From the NCBI GenBank assembly GCA_030686995.1, contig CM060696.1, positions 112,774,949 through 112,838,948 on the forward strand: 64,000 nt of DNA, in the 5' to 3' direction. This DNA comes from Artemisia argyi (lineage: Eukaryota; Streptophyta; Magnoliopsida; Asterales; Asteraceae). A program made the position numbers and the translations under genes. This document shows positions 45,541 through 57,441 of this stretch, piece after piece. The notes below the pieces were generated by a model. The model was not told where the DNA came from. It did not search any database and saw nothing but the letters and a program-made list of their open reading frames with translations. Each line of letters starts with the position of its first letter. Position 1 is the stretch's first letter.

Positions 45541-46351
45541 CCAAAAGCCATCCCTTCTGGAGTAGCCAAATATTTCGATTCAATTAAGAACTATGGTCCA
45601 TTTGATAACCATGTGATTTTTAGCAAACCACCAGCTTTCAACGGTTTTGATTAGTCTTTACCAAGAGCCGTTTGCTCCTGGACTAGCCAACTCTTGATGG
45701 ACACAGTCAACATCTTGGTGAGCTGATTACCAATTATGGATTTTCCACTGCCTTTACCACAAGCCATAATCATGCGGGCTAGCCAACTCATTCGCTTTAT
45801 GGGATATGGCGAGTTGATTTACCATACAATTTTGGGCAAATTGCAAGCCGTCAACGGATTTGAGTTATCTTTACCAAGAGCCGTTTGCTCCTGGATTAGC
45901 CAATCCCTTTGTCGGTTAGACATGGCGGACTGATTACCACAAAAATTTTGAAATAAAGTGAAATTTTTTTTTGAAAGTTTTGGCCAAAAACGGGGGTACT
46001 AGAAGATATATTTTGATAAAATTTGCTAGAATTCCCCCCCCCCCCCCCCACACACACACACTTAGAAATGAATATTTTCCTCAATATTCAAAGTCCCGGC
46101 TATTATGCCGACTCTTTGAACGGAAAAAAGCTAATATTCGAATCTAAGTGTGGAAACACCATATTTCACTTTATTTCTATATATATACACTTTTTTTTTT
46201 TGAACTTATATACATATATACATTTTTCAAACAGCGGGGGGTTGGCCATTCCCCTACACTAGGTGGTAGAAAGTAGAAAGAAATCAGAGATACGGGTGAA
46301 AACCTGTATTGTGCTATTGTTTTTGTTCATCGAGTCGCTAGCTTGACTCGA
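45541..46351 (-). other. Element C structured 3' non-coding region
   Basis: In element sense: hairpin TCGAGTC-AAGCTAGC-GACTCGA (46351-46330, perfect 7-bp stem, ten bases after the pol stop), a C-run/AC-run (46036-46060 on the plus strand), hairpin 46089-46070, then HP1 45894-45874 (CCAGGAGC/GCTCTTGG), HP2 45778-45757 (one mismatch), HP3 45681-45661 (CCAGGAGC/GCTCTTGG) and HP4 45560-45541 (CCAGAAG/CTTTTGG). Interleaved smaller stem-loops are at 45826-45805, 45733-45715 and 45612-45593. Confidence 0.75.
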
Positions 46352-46360
46352 TCCCCGAAT

Positions 46361-46933
46361 TCAATTGTCCTTGGGGAAAGTTTGGAGATCCGGGACAACC
46401 ATGGATGGTATGTCCTCTCCAAAGTAGTGCTTTAAACGATGTCCATTTACTTTGAAATTTGGACCGTCATTTTGAGATAATTCGACGGTGCCATAAGGAT
46501 AAACCTTAGCGATAGTGAATGGACCAGTCCATCGGGTTTTGAACTTTCCCGAGAAAATCTTGAGTCTAAAGTTGAAATGAAGGACACGATCACCAACGTT
46601 GAAAACGCGGTTCTTGATTTTTGAGTCATGAATCTTCTTTGTCTTGTCTTTTCTTTATGAATCTTCTTTGTCTTTTCTTTGTCTTTTCACGAAGTTCGTT
46701 TAATTCATTTAGTTGAACTTTTCTATTATCACCCGCAGTTTTGAGGTCAAAATTGGCATGCTTGAGAGCCCAGTAGGCTTTGTGCTCAAGCTCGATCGGA
46801 AGATGGCACACTTTCCCGTACACAAGTTTGTAAGGCGTACACCCAATGGGTGTTTTGTAAGCCGTACGGAAAGCCCAAAGTGCATCATCTAATTTATCCG
46901 ACCACGATGCACGAATTTCACCTACAGTTCTTT
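46361..46933 (-). pseudogene. Element C integrase C-terminal part, frameshifted
   Basis: After the frameshift near 46970, integrase C-terminal sequence continues in another frame: [11 protein letters not shown] near 46860, then [19 protein letters not shown] (46823 downward), and after a second shift R-V-F-N-V-G-D-R-V-L, K-T-R-W-T-G-P-F and V-N-G-H-R-L-K-H-Y-F to a TGA at 46361-46363. The second shift comes from a 29-bp tandem duplication (46628-46656 repeated at 46657-46685). This is the chromatin- or DNA-contacting tail of the Athila-type integrase. Confidence 0.82.
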
Positions 46934-49324
46934 CTAAAATTCTTTTAATGCCCCGATTGGAAACTTTATTTGTCCACTTGTTTGAGGGTGGTACGCAGTA
47001 GAAAGACGGTGAGTTACACCGTACTTTTGCATGACTTTGTCGAATTTGTCATTACAGAAGTGCGTACCACGATCACTAATAATAGCACGTAGAGTTCCGA
47101 ATCGGGCAAAAAGAGCTTTTAGGAATTCCACAACTACTCGGGCATCATTTGTGGGTAAAGCTTTCGCTTCAACCCATTTTGACAAGTAGTCAACTGCCAC
47201 GAGTATGTATTTGTTGCCATGAGAAGATGGAAATGGCCCCATAAACTCGATGCCCCAGATGTCAAAAATTTCACAAACTTGAATTACATTTTGAGGCATT
47301 TCGTTCTTTTGTGAAATGTTCCCGTGACGTTGACAAGCGTCACAGGATTTGACCAATTCGTGGGCATCCTTGTAGATCGTGGGCCAATAAAAGTCGAAAT
47401 CAAAGACCTTTTTGGCGGTGTAGTTGGGATTGTGGTGGGCCCCCGTGGGACCAGCATGGCAAGCCTTTAAAATTTCAGCGGCTTCCTGACCATACACACA
47501 CCGCCGGATGACTTGATCCGCGCAAATCTTGAAAAGATAGGGGTCGTCCCAGAAGTAATGTTTTATATCTTTGAAGAATTTATTTTTTTGTTGGGACGAC
47601 ATCCCTTTCACAACAAAGTTACCCGCAAGGTAGTTTGCGAAATCGGCAAACCATGGGGTAATCGAGTCTCCATGAAATGAAACCGCATTGAAGGTTTCGA
47701 GAGGAAATGTTTCATTTATTTCTTTTTTCTCGAAAGTATCTTGGTGAGGGTTTTCAAGACGGGAGAGATGATCAGCAGCTAGGTTCTCAGCTCCTTTTTT
47801 ATCACGAATAATGATATCAAATTCCTGTAGGAGGAGAACCCAACGGAGGAGTCTCGGCTTTGCATCTTGTTTTGCAAAGAGGTACTTCAAAGCCGAGTGA
47901 TCCGTATACACTATGCTCTTGGTCAGTATCAAGTATGGCCGGAATTTTTCAAAAGCATACACCACAGCTAATAATTCTTTTTCAGTGGTGGTGTAATGGC
48001 TTTGAGCCTCGGTCATAGTTTTGCTGGCATAGTGTATAGGCTGAAAATGTTTTGTTTTTTGTTGCCCCAAGACTGCCCCTATCGCATAATCACTAGCATC
48101 ACACATGAGCTCGAAGGGCAAGTCCCAATCGGGGGCAACAAGAATCGGTGCCTCGGTAAGCTTTTTCTTTAATGTTTCAAAAGCTTCGATGCACCCGGGG
48201 GAGAAGATAAAAGGAGCATCCTTTTCGAGGAGATGGGTCATAGGCCGGGCGATTTTGGAAAAATCTTGAATAAACCTACGATAGAAACCGGTGTGACCCA
48301 AAAAGCTCCTAACACCTTTCACAGTTGTGGGTTGAGGCAATTTTGCAATGACGTCCACTTTGGCTCTGTCAACCTCAATCCCGTTCTTTGAAATTTTATG
48401 GCCGAGGACAATGCCCTCTTTGACCATAAAGTGACTCTTCTCCCAATTTATACATAACTTTGTGTCTTCACAACGTTTTAGCATGCTGTCTAAATGGGAG
48501 AGACATGATTGGAATGAATCCCCAATGACCAAAAAATCGTCCATAAAGACCACCATAGTTTTCCCGATCATGTCGGAAAATATGGCCATCATACATCTTT
48601 GAAACGTGCCCGGAGCATTACATAAGCCAAATGGCATACGTTTATATGCAAAAGTTCCATAGGGGCACGTGAAAGTGGTCTTTTCCTGATCTTGCGGATC
48701 AATGGGAATCTGAAAGTAACCCGAGAAACCATCGAGGAAGCAATAGTACTCATTCCCCGCTAATCTCTCGAGCATCTGATCCATAAAGGGCAGAGGAAAA
48801 TGATCTTTATGGGTGGCGTCATTTAACTTACGATAGTCAATGCAGACACGCCATCCCGTAACCAAACGAGTTGGAATTAACTCATTCTCCTCGTTTGTGA
48901 CAACAGTAATGCCACCCTTTTTTGGAACACAATGAATTGGGCTAACCCAAGGACTGTCCGAGATAGGGTAAATCAATCCGGCATCAAAAAGTTTTAAAAC
49001 CTCTTGTTTGATAACCTCGTGAATTTTTGGATTCAACATTCTTTGTTGTTGGACTGCAGGTTTGAAGTCGTCCTCCATTAAAATCTTGTGAGTACAAAAT
49101 TCAGGGTCAATGCCCTTGATGTCGGAGAGTCGCCAAGCAATTGCTTGTTTATGAGACTTCAAAACCTTTATAAGAGTAGCCTTTTCCTCAACACTTAAGT
49201 CTTTAGCAATTATGACGGGCAATTTATCATCACCCTTCAGAAATGCATATTCAAGATGAGGCGGCAAGTCCTTAAGTTCAACCTCGGGAAAGTCATCAGT
49301 TTTCTCAACATTTTTTACTTCCTC
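46934..49324 (-). pseudogene. Element C reverse transcriptase, RNase H and integrase core
   Basis: Open for nearly 800 codons in the same frame as gag. RT motifs: [13 protein letters not shown] near 48930, I-D-Y-R-K-L-N-D near 48830, M-P-F-G-L-C-N-A-P near 48620 and the catalytic F-M-D-D (MDD at 48544-48536), the form I expect for Athila. RNase H: M-C-D-A-S-D near 48100 and T-D-H-S-A-L-K-Y-L near 47900. Integrase: H-H and C-D-A-C zinc-binding region (about 47440-47330), first Asp in I-W-G-I-E-F-M-G-P region (about 47245), second in I-I-S-D-R-G-T-H-F (about 47075). After Y-H-P-Q-T-S-G-Q (about 46975) the frame shifts, and the codon expected to give the catalytic Glu reads Lys. Confidence 0.9.
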
Positions 49325-50425
49325 CTAATGAAGTGTTTGTGGTAGAACAGGAAGAGGAGAGGGATCTTCGTTTAATAACTTCTCAAGCAGGAGAATATCC
49401 CTCTCAGGGTCAATCTCTTGGTTATCGATTCCATCGGGAATCGAATCACTTTTGAGAAAGGCCTCAATTTCTTCTAAGATGAAGTCACTTCCCTCAAACG
49501 GAGTGAGGGAAGGAAAAGAATTGGCTATGATGAGATGAGAAGATTGAGTGAGGTTTTCACTCGAAGAATCATCAATGAAACCTAAAAACTCTTTAGCATA
49601 CTCCTCAGCAGCAACATCAATGACATCTATTTGGTACACCGATTCACAGTCATAATTGGAGGAGTATCTCGAAGTTTGATTTAGGTTGAAGGTAATGGCT
49701 TCCGTTCCAACACGTAATGTGATCTCATGCTCAAATACATCGATAAGAGCGCGCCCAGTCCTAAGGAATCCCCTTCCAAGAATGAGAGGGACCCTAGAAT
49801 CGGCATCAAAGTCAACAATCACAAAATCTGCCGGAAAATGGAACTTTCCCACTTTAACGAATACGTCCTCGGCAATGCCAAGACGACGAGAAATCAAACA
49901 ATCGGCAAGCTCTAAAGTCATGCACGTGGGAGTGAGTTCGAGAAGAGAAAGTTTCTTCCACACAGAATATGGCATTAGGTTAATGCTAGCACCTAAATCA
50001 GCTAAGGCGAAGCATTCAACCATACCCGGGAAAGTACAAGGAATGAGAAATTTCCCGGGGTCTCCAAGCTTTTCAGGAAGCTTTTTCAAGAGAACTGCTG
50101 AGCAGTGCTCATTTAGAGGAGTTCTTGCCATCTCAAAGAGTTTTTCTTTATTACTCAACAGATTTTTGATTGTCGATGCAAACTTGGGCATCAAGAGAAT
50201 AGCGTCCGCGAAGCTAATGTCAAAGTGCAAATCTTGGAAGATTTGGAAAAATTTATCCATTTGGTGACTAGCCTTTTCGCGAAGCTTTTGTTCATTGAGA
50301 CGTGATGGATAAGGAATAGAAGTTTTGGATTTTGGGTTGTCCACTGGAGTTTCTGGTGGTTCAAAGACAACTCCAGGCTTACATCTGGTTTCAGGAATAA
50401 CCTGAGGTTGGACGTGTGCTGTACT
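49325..50425 (-). pseudogene. Element C protease region of gag-pol
   Basis: Continues gag in frame after the TGA at 50426-50428 and ends at TAG 49325-49327, beyond which pol continues in frame. The retropepsin motif A-D-L-G-A-S-I-N-L-M-P lies at 50002 downward (Asp-Leu-Gly as active triad) and L-I-L-G-R-G-F-L near 49780. Upstream is a Lys/Glu-rich linker with L-P-E-K-L-G-D-P-G-K-F, typical of Athila. The protease would cleave the polyprotein. Confidence 0.88.
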
Positions 50426-52168
50426 TCATGGGCTAGGAATTTGCACCTTGTCCTTTGTTACCTCAGGTTCACGTTCCACTACCTTTGGAGGAGAAGGAGA
50501 AGAGGTAGTAGGAATTGCGGGTTCATCATATGAAGCACCACTTCGTGTTGTGATCGCCTTAGCATCGCCCCTCGGGTTAGCGATCGTGTTGCTCGGTAAA
50601 GTAGTACCTGAGCCCGAGGGTCGATCATTTAAAGACTTCTTAATATCAGAAATCTGGCTGACCAGCAACTTGTTCAACTCTTCTTGGGACTTCATGAATT
50701 GCTTTAACAACTCATCAGACGAAGGCCCGGTTGGAACAATGGCTTGATTCGGATTAGGAAGATTTTGAGCTCGATTGTTCGGATTGGGACCTTGATTGAA
50801 ATTTCCTTGGTTTTGATGATGGAAATTCCCTTGATTCTGGTGATTATTTCCATGAAAGTTCCCGGGATTAAAATTACCCTGACCTTGGTTCTGATTAAAG
50901 TTTCCTTGATTTTGGTGTTGGAAACCTTGATTTTGGAAACCTTGGTTTTGATTTTGGAAACCGTGACCCTGATTGAAGTTACCTTGGTTTTGATAACCTT
51001 GGTTCACTCTATTTTGATTTTGGCCACGGTTTTGGACATTTTGGTTTTGATTAAAACCAGGAGGTCCAGGATAATGGTGAGGACGATAGTTCGGGTCCAT
51101 AGGAGGGCGGTATTGATTGCCTCCTTGATTTTGGGACCCAACAACAGCATGAGCTTCATATGGAGTACCATCAGTAGCTGTGCAATTGTAGTAGGCATGC
51201 GGCCCACCACAAGTCACACAGACTTCCACTTTTTTAACCTCAGCAGGGGGAGGATGTTGTGGAAATGAAACTTTCTTTGTTTGGGCGTGAACCAAAGCTT
51301 GGATCGCTTCAGTGAGCTTGTCAAGCTTAGCATCCGTGCTAGATTGACCCACAGAAGATGAAGTGGAAGGACCCGCATTGATTTGAGAAACAATCGGTTT
51401 GCTTCGTGTAGAGCGGACCTTGGACTTGTTTTCTATGATCTGTAAAGCTTCTTTTGTGGTTCTACTCAAGAAATTACCTCCCGCGGAGGCATTGAGAGAA
51501 TCCTGATCAGCTTGGCTCACGCCAGTGTAGAAAGTATCGAGTTGCATCAACTCGGAGAAACCATGATGTGGACACTTGCGAAGTAACTCTTTGAAATGAT
51601 CCCACGCTTCACCAAAAGATTCATCGTATTTTTGAGTGAACTTGGTGATTTCGTTCTTAAGACTCGTGGTCTTAGAAGGTGGGAAGAATTCATTCACAAA
51701 TTTTTTCACAAGATCTTCCCATGTCTCAATAGATCTAGGAGGTTGTTTTTCAAGCCAAATCCGGGCTTGTCCCTCCAGTGAGAATGGGAAGAGAAGAAGT
51801 TTTATTGCTTCACAAGGGACATTCTTGTACTTGATGGTCGAAGTGATTTTATTGAACCATCGAATGTGAGCATGAGGATCGTCCCTCTCAAAACCGTAGA
51901 ATTGGCTTGAGGTTACAAGATTGAGTAACTTGGTTTTGAGCTCGAAATTATCAGCCACGATGGCTGGAACAACAATGGCATCTCCGTAACCCTCTATGGG
52001 TGCTTGGAGAAGCTCACACATGGGGCGGTCTTCCGCCATGGTGACAGTGGGTGTGGCAACAGTACGGATCTCAGATCCGACTGTTGGTGCAGAACGTCTA
52101 CGAGGTCTTCGAGGTTTCCGGACAATCTCACGTAATGGGCTAGTGGACCTTGAAGAACGAGTGCGCAT
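50426..52168 (-). pseudogene. Element C gag
   Basis: ATG at 52168, 526 bases after the primer site. An Arg-rich N-terminus is followed by the Retrotrans_gag-type domain (about residues 75-250, with G-Q-A-R-I-W-L and F-V-N-E-F-F-P-P). A zinc knuckle C-x2-C-G-G-P-H-x4-C (51220-51182) and a long Gln/Asn/Gly-rich stretch of N-Q-G-N-F-N-Q-type repeats (about 51060-50780) follow. It ends at TGA 50426-50428, where a family Arg codon (CGA) seems likely, so gag and pol were probably one frame. Gag would package element RNA, perhaps also that of LARD1 and E. Confidence 0.9.
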
Positions 52169-52694
52169 GCACTAGGGATAAAAACCAATCAAAACAAAAT
52201 CGAGGCAAATCCATAGTGAACTTAAACCAATAATCACAAGCAAGTGGCTTCTTTAAGAAAGGTACACCACTCACAGGGATACAAAGCCAAGTTTTAAATC
52301 TTAGGTTTGGGAACTTATTATGTTCACACCCCCAGTTGGTAGGTGTTCTGTCTTGGTTTGCGACGGTTAGTTTTTATGTATGATTATTATTCACAAGAAA
52401 AGATGGATGTTTTTGGATTTTGTGTATGGGTGAAAAACTTTTGGACAATATTTTTGGTATCGTCTCGTAATCTAGAGTCGTTTTTCTTTAAGAATCACCT
52501 TAAAAGAAAACCGAATCAGAAAACGTTACGATCTGTTTTGTTGTTTTTAATTTTTTTGGTGTTTTAACACTTTAGGAAAAGTTTTAATGACTTTTTTATG
52601 TTTTGATTTAAAATTTACAAAAGTGGTGGTATTTGTACAGTGATGATGGTGAGATAACACTAATCTCAAAAGACGCTGCAGAAACGCGCACACC
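52169..52694 (-). other. Element C leader between primer site and gag
   Basis: About 525 bp of untranslated leader in element orientation; a packaging signal is expected in such a region, but I recognise none. Small plus-strand frames here lack support. Confidence 0.6.
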
Positions 52695-52712
52695 TCCCCG
52701 GCAGCGGCGCCA
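52695..52712 (-). promoter_or_regulatory. Element C primer-binding site, tRNA-Asp type
   Basis: The complement reads TGGCGCCGCTGCCGGGGA, five bases from the LTR end at 52718; identical to LARD1 and E. Confidence 0.9.
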
Positions 52713-52717
52713 AAATT

Positions 52718-55700
52718 TGATTGGCCCTAAATCGTCAACTTATATTGACCAAGGAATGGTCAACAAAGTCAAATAGCCTAGAGTCAATCTCCGGGTAATA
52801 TAAGGTATCACCAGGTCGTTAAATCCCGACAAGGTGTGAATTGTAACTGAGCGTGCTTTGTGATCGGGTGATTATTCACAGAAAAGGTTTGTTATGAGAA
52901 TTATTTGGAAATTATTAACAGAAATAGCTTAGGAAAGCTATGTGATTAATTACTGGAACTTAGATTGAGAAGAGATTACTTAAAACCTAAAAAACCGTAC
53001 GTTTGCTGAAAAGGTGAACAAACGTACGTGAAATACAAGTGAATGAGGTGATCTAAAAAGGCTACTGGTATGAAAATGGTATTTTTACAAACCTAATGAT
53101 TAAAGAAAATTTTTGGAAATTTAAAATTAATTTTTACACTAATTTTATAATTACTATTAATTAAATATTAATTTCCTAATTACTTTTAATTAAATAAATT
53201 AACCTAAATTACAAATAAATATGAAATTAACTTGGAAAAATAAAAATTAAACTTAGAAAAATCTAAAATACTAAAAAACTAATTTTAGAAATGAAAATAT
53301 ATTTTTAAGACTTTTTAATTAATTATTCCTAATTATTAATTACTTTTTAATTATTTAAATTATCCTAAATTCTAATTAATTATTAAATTACACTAGAAAA
53401 TTGAAAATAAAATTTGGAGAAATTAAAAATAACTAAAAACTAATTTTAAAATTTAATTTATATTTTTCTGATTTTCTAATTAATTATTATTAATTATTAA
53501 CTATTTAATATTTATTAAAAACTAATTTAAATTAAGAAAAATACTAAAGGATGCAAGAAAAATCTGAAAAAATTACAGAAATTATTTTTATATACCAGAA
53601 GCCTAGGAAAAATATAAAAATGAAAATTGCTTATTAATAAGCTGAAGAATAAGCCAATTGGCTTAAATAGAAGCTATCACTTCTATTAAGTTTGACTTTT
53701 TTGGAATTTTATTTTTCAAACATGCTTATTAGATGATATTAAGCAACTTTTGTGAAGTGAGTTTGGCTGAGACCAAGTGAATAACCACTTCAAGTGCTTA
53801 TTGCCTTGGCAGTTGACTTTCTTTGACTGAAAAGAGAAATAAGTACAAATGGCCTAGTGTGGGGTCCACAATGGTTAAAACTGATGCAACTGAGTTATTT
53901 GGACAAGTATAAGCAAGTTTCAATCAATTAAGATAACTGAATAAGCTAAAAATCCATAATAAGCACTTGTTTATATTGGTTCTGAGACAGAAAATGGGAC
54001 AACTTTTGGGTGCAATTCCAAGTGGGGTCCACAGGGTCCTAGGTCAAACAAATGGTCAAATCCTGAAGTCTACCAGGAGGGGGGTTGAATGAACCCAAAA
54101 TGGGTCAATGGGACCCACTGGAGTGGTCACAATGAACCACCAAAATGGTGGTGGTGACTGAGTCTGCTGATGCACAGGGCAAGTCCTTGCCCTGCAAGTG
54201 TGTTTGAGGGGCAAAATGGTCCACTAGAAAAAATCACAAAAATCAAACAAGTGCATGAATCTATAGTTCTACTGGTAGACAACACTCATAACAAGTTTCA
54301 AGGCCTAAAACATCCCACAAAAATCACAATAAGTCAAGCCATTTTTGAGATTTTCTGAAAAGATTCACTTTTGACTTTTTGGAAAAATTTAGATTTTGAC
54401 TCTGATGAACTTTAGACACTGATTTTATGATTGATTGTTGTTAGTTAAGATGTAAGAGAACTTATTTGAGCAAAGATAACAACTTTTGATGTAAAATGAA
54501 GCTTATGATCTCCCAATTCCTTAACAGTCAAGGATTAAATCACTTTGCAAGAGGTTTTGACTTTTTGTTAAATAAGTAGCTGTTTTAATGCTTTACTTGG
54601 TGTTATTAGGCAATAAGTGACCTGAGTAATCAAACAACAATGGCTGAGAACAACCAAATTGCCCTACACAGATAATTCCAAACACCCCTTATCAACACAG
54701 ATTTGAAGTTTTGTGAAGCCAAATGAGATTTAAACCTAAAAAACCATTACCTACTGACTTGTTATGTTATAATAAGTTATTATAGACAAGAAAACACAGT
54801 TATACACTACAAACACTTAGAATTACTACTAAACCTAAAATGACAGTCCACTTGAAATTTTAAACCACAACACAATTTAAAACACAACCAACAAAGCAAT
54901 CACCTTAATTACTCTAAGCTATGCTAATTATGCACACACAAAACAGAAATAAGCTGTGATAAGCAGTTAAAGAGAAAAAGAAATGAATGGTACAAGAAAC
55001 TCACAAAGTGCAATCCAAGCTACCCACTGAGAACATAGGACCAATTCACATCCCTATTGCTTACCCATAAGCACTAAACCAAGGGCCATCCCTTATACAC
55101 CCTGCTCCAAGCTTTCTTCAATCTTTGTTCTTATTTTTTATTTTATTTTTATTTTTGACTATTTTTCTTAAACTTGGATAAAAACCATTCCACAACTTGA
55201 AAACTTATTTAAAACAGATACATGAAGGTTTATATGAGTAAACAAACAATTATGTATCACTAATAAGCTTTGAACAATGGATTGAAATTTCTAAGTAAAC
55301 TTGAAAAATTGTAACTGTGAGTAAACTTAAAACAGATCTTTCATTAACTTAAAAATGGATTACAGATGTACAATTAGATACTAAAAACAATAAAAACTAC
55401 ATACTACATACCCTTATGCTCATATTGAGCTACAATATATATAACGACATAAAAATAATACACATCCCCTCCCACATGGCTTCAATTTGCAATCTGAGTG
55501 TCCCACTAGCTTTCTCTTTGACCCTTGACCATATCCTCATCATCCATTGTAATTTGATCAATCCTAGCCCTTGATTGATGTTTTCCCGCCAAAATGAAAT
55601 AGGGTAAAACTGAGTGTTATGGTTGGGGCATTAAATGGAGTGGTGGTGGGGGTTGGTTAGGTTGGTGAATTCATTTATTGTGGGGGGCTATGGAGGATGG

Positions 55701-56411
55701 GGGAAGCATGTGGGAGGGACAACATCTCCCTGGTTTTGCGTTGGTATGTTGGGGGGAAGAAGGAAGGAGATGGGGTTTGACTGAGGAGGTTTGACCGGGC
55801 GTTTTTATTAAAAGGGAGATGGGCTGGGATGTGTTGGGCCTAGGGTAATGGATTAGGATATTGGATTGGATTGGGGTTTGGTTTGGTTTTGGTTTGTATA
55901 ATAAACAAGGGTCCGGTTGGTTAAGTATAGCAGAAGGACCAATTTTGTCATTTTGCCAAAGATGAGGACTGAACTTGTAATTTTCCAAATTGCTTTCAAG
56001 GACCAAAAATGCCAATCATCAACAAACCAAGAACCAATTTTGCATTTTCCCACATTTCAAAATTTCCCAGGGACCTATTTTACCATTTTTGAAAGTACAG
56101 GGACCTAACATGTAAATTTTGTAATTTTTGACCCGAGCATAATATTTTTGTAATATTTGACTTTCAAAAGCTTGGGTTGACTTTTCCTTTCAAAATAAAT
56201 GCATAGGGACTATTTTTGACAAGTTTTGAAACTTGGGGGACTGAAACTGCCAATATTGTAAACTTTGATCGTTTTTCATTTGTTTTTGCTCATTTTGCAT
56301 TTAAAACACAATCCCTGGGATAATTTAAGTATTTTGATAACTTTTTGATTATTTTTGTATGTTTTGGCAGTTTAAATATGACAAAAATGATGAGTGTTTG
56401 AGCACTCATCA
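52718..56411 (-). repeat. Element C 5' LTR (3694 bp)
   Basis: Uninterrupted partner of the split LTR. It shows the pre-insertion site of D as GGGTAATATAAGGTATC (about 52794). In element sense it begins with the hairpin TGATGAGTG-n6-CACTCATCA (56411-56388). The U5 side holds ACGT cores and the conserved GC-rich block (about 52810-52840). Confidence 0.92.
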
Positions 56412-56416
56412 ATACC

Positions 56417-57427
56417 TCCACTAGTGATGAAGAGTTCATAAGTCTAGATGAAAACACTTCCAGTGATGAGGAATACCCTAGTCCAATACCTCCTGTTTGT
56501 AAGAAAGAAAAGGGATATAATGCAGTTCCTAATCCCCCAGGTAGCTTTCAACCACCTAGAAAAGATGTTGACTGTTATGGGATAGATAATCTAGAGTTTA
56601 GGAAGAAGCTTAAAAATCAATCTAACCCTGAAACTTTAGAAAAGTCTGTTAAAGCACCTAAGGTTGATGAGAACAAGTTTTCAAAACAAGCAGTACCTTC
56701 AAACACTTTTCGAAGTACTGTTGATCACTCAGCAGTACCTCAAAGAAAATACTTTCAAAATACTGCTAATTTTAGAAAATCTTATGGAAAGGGATTTGGG
56801 GATATTGGTCCAAAGGTCTGTTATGTATGTTATAGTCCTCATCATTTGATTAAAGACTGTGATTATCATTCAGAATACTTAAGTAAATATCCAAAGACCA
56901 GAACTGCACAACCAAATCATAGGGAGAATAAGCCAAGGGATAACAAACCAGTTTGGAATTATACAAATAGGGTTAACCATAGTAATTTCTCAAAAGACTA
57001 TCGGTACCCTCATCAGAAAAGGTCATACTCCAAACCCTCAGTACCTTCACAAAGTACTGATAGAAAGTTCCCTAACCAAGATGCTTCTAGCAAACACTCA
57101 AGTGTAAGACCTAGGAAGTTCAACCACTACAAACCTAGAAGGCCTTACAACACAAGAAAAGATGCTAGAACCCAGAACCCAACTCCTAAAGTAACAACTA
57201 AATGGGTTAAGAAAGAAAGTACTGCTGGAGTAGAACCAGTACTTTCAGAGGTTAAGGGTGAAAAAGGGAAAATTGATCATAATAAACCAACAGTTTTGGA
57301 AACAAAAACCTTAATTCTTGATCATGTTTTCAAAGACAGTGGTGATTACATACTCAAAAATTTTGAGTATGTCACTCCACAAGGGGAACACAAGTCAGTA
57401 ATGGCTTGGGTTCCTAAAAATAACTAA
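56417..57427 (+). pseudogene. Copia B gag, second part
   Basis: Follows the ATACC target duplication and continues the gag codons cut at 19677. It is acidic at first, then basic, with a second zinc knuckle C-x2-C-x4-H-x4-C (56819-56860) and several AGTACT-containing codon runs. It ends K-S-V-M-A-W-V-P-K-N-N and TAA (57425-57427), a C-terminus I remember from gag of Asteraceae copia elements. It is open throughout. pol begins 15 bases on in a different frame. Confidence 0.85.
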
Positions 57428-57441
57428 CCTTTTTCATGTGA

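Larger units (their letters stand above)
19678..56411 (-). mobile_element. Element C: Athila-like Ty3/gypsy, minus strand, split by D
   Basis: Both ends are bounded by a perfect 5-bp target duplication ATACC (19673-19677 and 56412-56416) inside B's gag. In element orientation: 5' LTR 56411-52718, primer site 52712-52695 (tRNA-Asp type), gag 52168-50426, protease 50425-49325, RT/RNase H/integrase 49324-46361, structured 3' region, purine tract, and 3' LTR 45467-41841 plus 19763-19678. Without D it is about 14.7 kb. gag and pol share one frame, broken by TGA (50426-50428), TAG (49325-49327), a frameshift near 46970 and a 29-bp duplication at 46628. Confidence 0.92.

Noticed and set aside
49686..50267. 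193-codon plus-strand frame opposite C's protease region
   Set aside because: Shadow of the minus-strand gag-pol frame, which has clear motifs.
50744..51268. 174-codon plus-strand frame with I-L-V-L-I repeats
   Set aside because: Mirror of the Gln/Asn-rich repeat of C's gag on the opposite strand.
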